Positions 13,323 through 16,669 of a DNA stretch of 16,669 nt are shown here, piece after piece. Source of the DNA: JBKPCD01 sp046727175 (lineage in GTDB: Bacteria > Acidobacteriota > Vicinamibacteria > Vicinamibacterales > 2-12-FULL-66-21). The notes under the pieces are model-generated. The model worked only from the letters and a program-made list of their open reading frames with translations. It was not told where the DNA came from and did not search any database. The DNA is taken from positions 1-16,669 of the forward strand of contig JBKPCD010000298.1 in the NCBI GenBank assembly GCA_046727175.1, in the 5' to 3' direction. Numbering within the stretch: the stretch's first letter is position 1; the number at the start of each line of letters is the position of its first letter. The position numbers and the translations under genes are program-made.

Positions 13323-15154
13323 CGCCAGCGCCCGGAACCCTTCGATACTGCGGGTGAATCGATCGCGCCGGCGTTCACGTTGCCAACTGCGTGTTCGAGA
13401 TGTCCGGACAGATTCTCAGCCTGCACGATCACGTTCATGTTGCCGGCGGTGCGGGCGAGCACGAGCGCGCGGTCGAGCCCTTTGCGGGCGCGCTCCACGT
13501 CTCCTTTCGTGTAGCGCATCAACGCCGCTCCGAAGAGCGCTTTTGATTCGGCCGCGGGCGGAAGGGACGGCAGGTTCAAAATCTGCTCGTACCACCCGAG
13601 GGCCTCTGGGGCATGACCCCGAATGAGCCAGAAGAACATCAGCCCCCAGGCAATGTCGGACGCCTCAGTGTGGCGGTCGTGCTCGATGAGCCACGTCAGC
13701 GCCGCGCGGTAGCTCTCGAGATCTTCGCGCACGCGATCCAACCACTCGACCTGCGCAGCCCCGACCAGTCCCTCCGCGGCGAGAGAGGCTTCACACGTGC
13801 AATAGCGCACCAGCCCCGCCATCGCGTCGTCGCGTTCGGCCGTAGCGGTGAGCTCGATGGCCCCGTACGCACGCACGGTTTCGAGCATGAAGTACAGCGG
13901 ACACGTCGGGACCACCGAGGTCTCGGATCGCAGAAGCAGGCTCTTGTCGATCAGGCCGGCCGCCGCACGGAGCGCTTCGTCGGTCCCGGGGGAGGCACTC
14001 TCACGACCGGCAAGGACCTCCGCAGCCGCGTCGATCGGAAAGAGACCCGGTAGCACGCTGAAGCGGCGGAATGCGCGTTGCTCCTCCAGGTCAAGCAGCT
14101 GATAACTCCATGCGACTGTCGCATTCATCGTCTGCTGGCGTTCTGGGAGATCCCGCGGGCCGACAGCCGAGAGTAGAACGTCGTGCTCGAGTCGGCGGAG
14201 CAGATCTTCGGGCGTCAGCACTTTGATCCACGGGGCCGCCAGCTCGAGCGCGAGCGGCAGTGCATCGAGCCGCCGACAAATCGCCGTCACGGTGCGGCCG
14301 TTCGACGACGTGAGGCGAAAATCTGGCTGCACGTCTCGAACCCGTTCCACGAAGAGACGGACGGCTGGAGCCCGCGCGAGATCGGCCGGGGAGAGCGCGT
14401 CTGAGCCCACGCGTAATTCGAGAGGTCCGACGGCGTATTCCCGTTCTCCTCGCAAGTGGAGCGGCGCGCGGCTGGTGACGAGCAAGCGAAGTAACGTGAC
14501 CGATGTCAGGAGATCCGCGACGAGCGGCGCCGCCTCGACTACGTGCTCGAAGTTGTCGAGGACCAGCAACGTGGGCTGGCCGTCGCACGCGACGCGTGCG
14601 CGCTTCGGCAGAGTGAACGCGGTGACGTCCGCGAGTCCGAGAGCCTCGGCGATCGCCGATGCGACGAACGCGGGATCCCGAATGGCGGCCAACGGCACGA
14701 ACGCCACGCGGGTGGAGCCCCCCTCCGCGATTGCGCGCGCGAGCTCCAACGCCAGACGTGTCTTCCCAACTCCTCCTGGCCCGATGAACGTGATGAGACG
14801 TGCGGCGGGATCGGCGAGCCATTGCCCCAAGGTCTTCATGTCAGTGTCGCGACCGAGAAGGACCGTTAGAGGCAGGGGCAGTGAGATGCCGCGCGGTCCA
14901 TCGACTGCCGCCGTGCGAACAGGCGCCCGCGCTCTCGCCAGAAGTTCGTCACGGATCGGACCGGTCAGATCAAGAGCCGCGGACAGCGCGCGCACGGTTT
15001 CGACGTGGGGCCGGCGTCGTTCCCCGCGTTCCAGCGCGCTCACCGCATGAACCGACAGACCGGCAATCGTCGCGAGCTCCTCCTGCGTAAAGCCCGCGGC
15101 CTCCCTGAGCGCCTTGAGTTGCGCCCCAAATGATCCTGGAGCGCCGACCTTCAT
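13295..15154 (-). CDS. XRE-HTH / NB-ARC (STAND) ATPase transcriptional regulator, main part
   Basis: This begins at the minus-strand ATG at 15154. Residues 9-62 are a lambda-repressor-type (XRE) helix-turn-helix: LREAAGFTQEELATIAGLSV then ALERGERRRPHVETVRALS. A STAND/NB-ARC ATPase follows. It has the Walker A GPGGVGKT at 125-132, Walker B TLLVLDNFEHV at 195-205, TSRAPLHLRGEREYAVGPL (sensor) and RLDALPLALELAA (GLPL-like). ATVAWSYQLLDLEEQRAFRR and LLRSETSVVPTCPLYFMLET follow, as in AfsR-like and adenylate-cyclase-associated STAND proteins, then a helical TPR-like region. The frame is lost after HAVGNVNA near 13370, leaving about 22 wrong residues. One added base would join it to the downstream part, for a protein of about 785 residues. 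A TAAGAT at 15168-15163 could be a -10 box for a nearly leaderless transcript. It is divergent from the SDR gene and may control that operon. Confidence 0.85.
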   Translation of the reverse strand: MKVGAPGSFGAQLKALREAAGFTQEELATIAGLSVHAVSALERGERRRPHVETVRALSAALDLTGPIRDELLARARAPVRTAAVDGPRGISLPLPLTVLLGRDTDMKTLGQWLADPAARLITFIGPGGVGKTRLALELARAIAEGGSTRVAFVPLAAIRDPAFVASAIAEALGLADVTAFTLPKRARVACDGQPTLLVLDNFEHVVEAAPLVADLLTSVTLLRLLVTSRAPLHLRGEREYAVGPLELRVGSDALSPADLARAPAVRLFVERVRDVQPDFRLTSSNGRTVTAICRRLDALPLALELAAPWIKVLTPEDLLRRLEHDVLLSAVGPRDLPERQQTMNATVAWSYQLLDLEEQRAFRRFSVLPGLFPIDAAAEVLAGRESASPGTDEALRAAAGLIDKSLLLRSETSVVPTCPLYFMLETVRAYGAIELTATAERDDAMAGLVRYCTCEASLAAEGLVGAAQVEWLDRVREDLESYRAALTWLIEHDRHTEASDIAWGLMFFWLIRGHAPEALGWYEQILNLPSLPPAAESKALFGAALMRYTKGDVERARKGLDRALVLARTAGNMNVIVQAENLSGHLEHAVGNVNAGAIDSPAVSKGSGRWRCHGVLGTR

Positions 15155-15251
15155 ACCTCTTCATCTTACCGTGCGCTGTGCGGGCGTCGTACGAGTTCCG
15201 TGCGGGGGTTGTCGGTGTTCGCCAGCTCGGTCGGCCCTTCACACTGGCTGT

Positions 15252-16190
15252 ATGGCAATCGGCGCGCGAGCGACCACCTTCGTCACGGGTGCCGCCGGAT
15301 TCATCGGCACAGAGTTAATCAAGGTCCTGATAGCTCGCGGCCATCAAGTGTTGGGTCTCACTACGTCTGTCGAGATGGCTGAACGCGTTCGTCGTGCCGG
15401 AGCTGTACCCGTCATGGGCGATCTGCTCGAGCCGGGTCGGTGGCAGGACGAGGCAGCGGCGGACTGGGTCTTCCATATTCCGCCTCAGCCGGAGTGGGGA
15501 CCGTGCCTGACCAGGCGGTCTGAATCCGTTGCAGGCGCGCGGGTATCGATGGATGCGCACCTGCTCGACGCGGTGGCCGACAGTGCGACGCGACGGATTG
15601 TGTACGTCGCACACACGAGCTGGTATGGCGCGACTGGCCCACGTCCGATCACTGAAGACGAACCGCCTCGGCCGTCGAGATGGGGACGCTGCTCCACCCC
15701 CGTGCTCGATCGCCTCGAAGGATACGTCGTCGCCGGCCTGCCGATCGTCACTGCGTTCCCGGGGTGGGTCTACGGCGACGCTTCGTGGTTTCGCGAGCGT
15801 GTCGTCGAGCCGGTCATGGCGGGCCAGCGTGTGCTGCAGCTTGGGAAGACCGGACCGTGGGTGTCGCCCATTCACGTCCACGACTGCGCCCGGGCCTTAG
15901 TGCATCTCGCGGAGCACGGCGAACCTGGCGGCCGGTATTTCGTCGTGAACAGCGATCCCGTCCGGATGAATGAGGCTGCGAGAACGTTCGCGCGTCTCGC
16001 GAACCGTCCACTCCGCGTCCGCCGGCTGCCCGCACTGGCAATTCGACTCGCGATCGGTCGGGCGATGGCTGACTACCTCCAGGCCGACGGCGTGTTCTCG
16101 AACATCAGACTGCGCGGGATTGGTTTCCGCTTCCGGTATCCCACGCTCGAGCAGGGATTCCAGCAAGTCATCGGAGCGCTCAATGAATAA
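15252..16190 (+). CDS. NAD(P)-binding SDR, atypical extended type
   Basis: This 312-residue protein starts at the ATG at 15252, just before the Rossmann fold TTFVTGAAGFIGTELIKVL with GxxGxxG at residues 13-19. The frame is open further upstream, but that sequence is unlike the family. DLLEPGRWQDEAAADWVFHI and RRIVYVAHTSWYG fit extended SDRs (epimerase/dehydratase group). At the position where the family has YGRSK, this protein has WGRCS (Trp144, Ser148), so both the catalytic Tyr and Lys are replaced. FPGWVYGDASWF and ISPIHV-like WVSPIHVHDCARALVHLAEH follow as usual, and the C-terminus contains FRFRYPTLEQGFQQVI. It may bind nucleotide without classic catalysis, or use other residues. The stop overlaps the next ATG by 8 bases, so the two genes are coupled. 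It diverges from the XRE/NB-ARC gene with 97 bp between. Confidence 0.85.
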   Translation: MAIGARATTFVTGAAGFIGTELIKVLIARGHQVLGLTTSVEMAERVRRAGAVPVMGDLLEPGRWQDEAAADWVFHIPPQPEWGPCLTRRSESVAGARVSMDAHLLDAVADSATRRIVYVAHTSWYGATGPRPITEDEPPRPSRWGRCSTPVLDRLEGYVVAGLPIVTAFPGWVYGDASWFRERVVEPVMAGQRVLQLGKTGPWVSPIHVHDCARALVHLAEHGEPGGRYFVVNSDPVRMNEAARTFARLANRPLRVRRLPALAIRLAIGRAMADYLQADGVFSNIRLRGIGFRFRYPTLEQGFQQVIGALNE

Positions 16191-16669
16191 CGGACTCTGT
16201 CGACAGGCGACCGTACCCGCGATCGGTGGGAGTTTTGACGAGGTCGTTCTGCCCCATCTCGATGCCGCGTATCGACTGGCGTGTTGGCTGTTGCGGAACG
16301 AGCACGATGCGGAAGATGTCGTGCAGGAAGCGTCGCTGCGGGCCTTTCGATACTTTCGGACGTTCACCGGCGGAAATGGGCGCGCCTGGTTCCTCAAAAT
16401 CGTTCGCAACACCTGTGGCCGCTGGCGCGGCCACGGGTTCCAGGCACCCACAGACCCGTTCGACGAAGAGCAACACAGCAACGCCCGGCCAGCATTCGAT
16501 CCCGAAGCGTTGTTGCTTCAAACCGATGACGTGACATTGATCGAGCGGGCGATGAGCAACCTGCCCGATCGTTTTCGTGAATTGCTCGTGCTCCGCGAGC
16601 TGGAGGGTCAGTCGTACCGAGAGATGGCTGACCTGATGGGTATTCCCATTGGAACCGTCATGTCGGGTC
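16183..16669 (+). CDS. ECF-type RNA polymerase sigma factor (3' end outside the window)
   Basis: The ATG at 16183 lies within the end of the SDR gene and has GGAG six bases upstream. The frame stays open to the window edge, giving 162 residues. Region 2 reads LDAAYRLACWLLRNEHDAED then VVQEASLRAFRYFRTF, including the DAEDxxQEA core that binds polymerase and the -10 element. RAWFLKIVRNTC ends it. Region 4 reads LIERAMSNLPDRFRELLVLR then ELEGQSYREMADLMGIPIGT, the -35-binding HTH. The last visible residues are MSG where the family normally has MSR, which may be a true change or an end-of-contig error. It should direct polymerase to a small regulon. No anti-sigma gene is seen, but it would be expected downstream. 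Coupling to an SDR is a common arrangement only in some lineages. Confidence 0.88.
   Translation, partial: MNNGLCRQATVPAIGGSFDEVVLPHLDAAYRLACWLLRNEHDAEDVVQEASLRAFRYFRTFTGGNGRAWFLKIVRNTCGRWRGHGFQAPTDPFDEEQHSNARPAFDPEALLLQTDDVTLIERAMSNLPDRFRELLVLRELEGQSYREMADLMGIPIGTVMSG

Noticed and set aside
14223..15050. Plus-strand 275-codon frame opposite the NB-ARC domain
   Set aside because: It is antisense to Walker A, Walker B and the HTH of the regulator. Its Arg/Ser/Thr-rich composition is that of a shadow frame.

Overview
The window looks like chromosomal DNA of a GC-rich, Gram-negative soil or sediment bacterium, most likely Acidobacteriota (Vicinamibacteria-like), probably from a metagenome-derived assembly. 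The lineage is inferred from gene types: a TonB-dependent receptor with an N-terminal carboxypeptidase-regulatory-like domain, a VWFA-related protein, a YncE-type beta-propeller, a Fis-type helix-turn-helix tail, a short lipoprotein cupredoxin and a large XRE/NB-ARC regulator. I saw no rRNA, no intact tRNA, no CRISPR array, no transposase and no phage genes.

Layout. Positions 1-949 hold the end of a NitT/TauT-type ABC transporter operon (ATPase tail, then permease), followed by a long hairpin. Positions 1012-1320 hold two convergent gene scraps: a Fis-type HTH tail and an alpha/beta-hydrolase tail. Positions 1352-3275 (minus) encode a secreted right-handed beta-helix protein split by one extra G. 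Positions 3501-4637 encode an intact DegT/DnrJ/EryC1/StrS aminotransferase, whose stop codon overlaps the start of a ruined Gfo/Idh/MocA oxidoreductase. Positions 4637-5931 are a mosaic of rearranged debris: the ruined oxidoreductase, a micro-inversion, a ~121-bp direct repeat, an inverted ~100-bp copy of part of the VWA gene, a terminator hairpin, an internal piece of a YncE-like beta-propeller and a glycine-rich tail. An intact VWFA-related gene follows (5931-6800).

Next come a periplasmic solute-binding-like protein (6876-7889) and a Tat-exported sarcosine-oxidase-like flavoprotein (7915-9120), then a TonB-dependent receptor (9233-11854) interrupted by one in-frame amber codon. After a ~310-bp spacer with a perfect GC-rich hairpin come a cupredoxin lipoprotein (12166-12573, minus) and a ~785-codon XRE-HTH/NB-ARC/TPR-like regulator (12798-15154, minus) split by a 1-nt frameshift. 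Divergent from it are an atypical NAD(P)-binding SDR (15252-16190) and, overlapping its end, an ECF sigma factor cut off by the window edge.

The strongest theme is gene breakage. Three large genes each carry a single lesion, and the 4.6-5.9 kb segment has been shuffled by duplication and inversion. The Gfo/Idh/MocA remnant carries several independent lesions and an inverted segment, so real decay is certain there unless the contig is misassembled. The three single-lesion genes could be true pseudogenes or uncorrected read errors. I found no convincing new multi-gene system. The rearranged segment is the most unusual part of the window.
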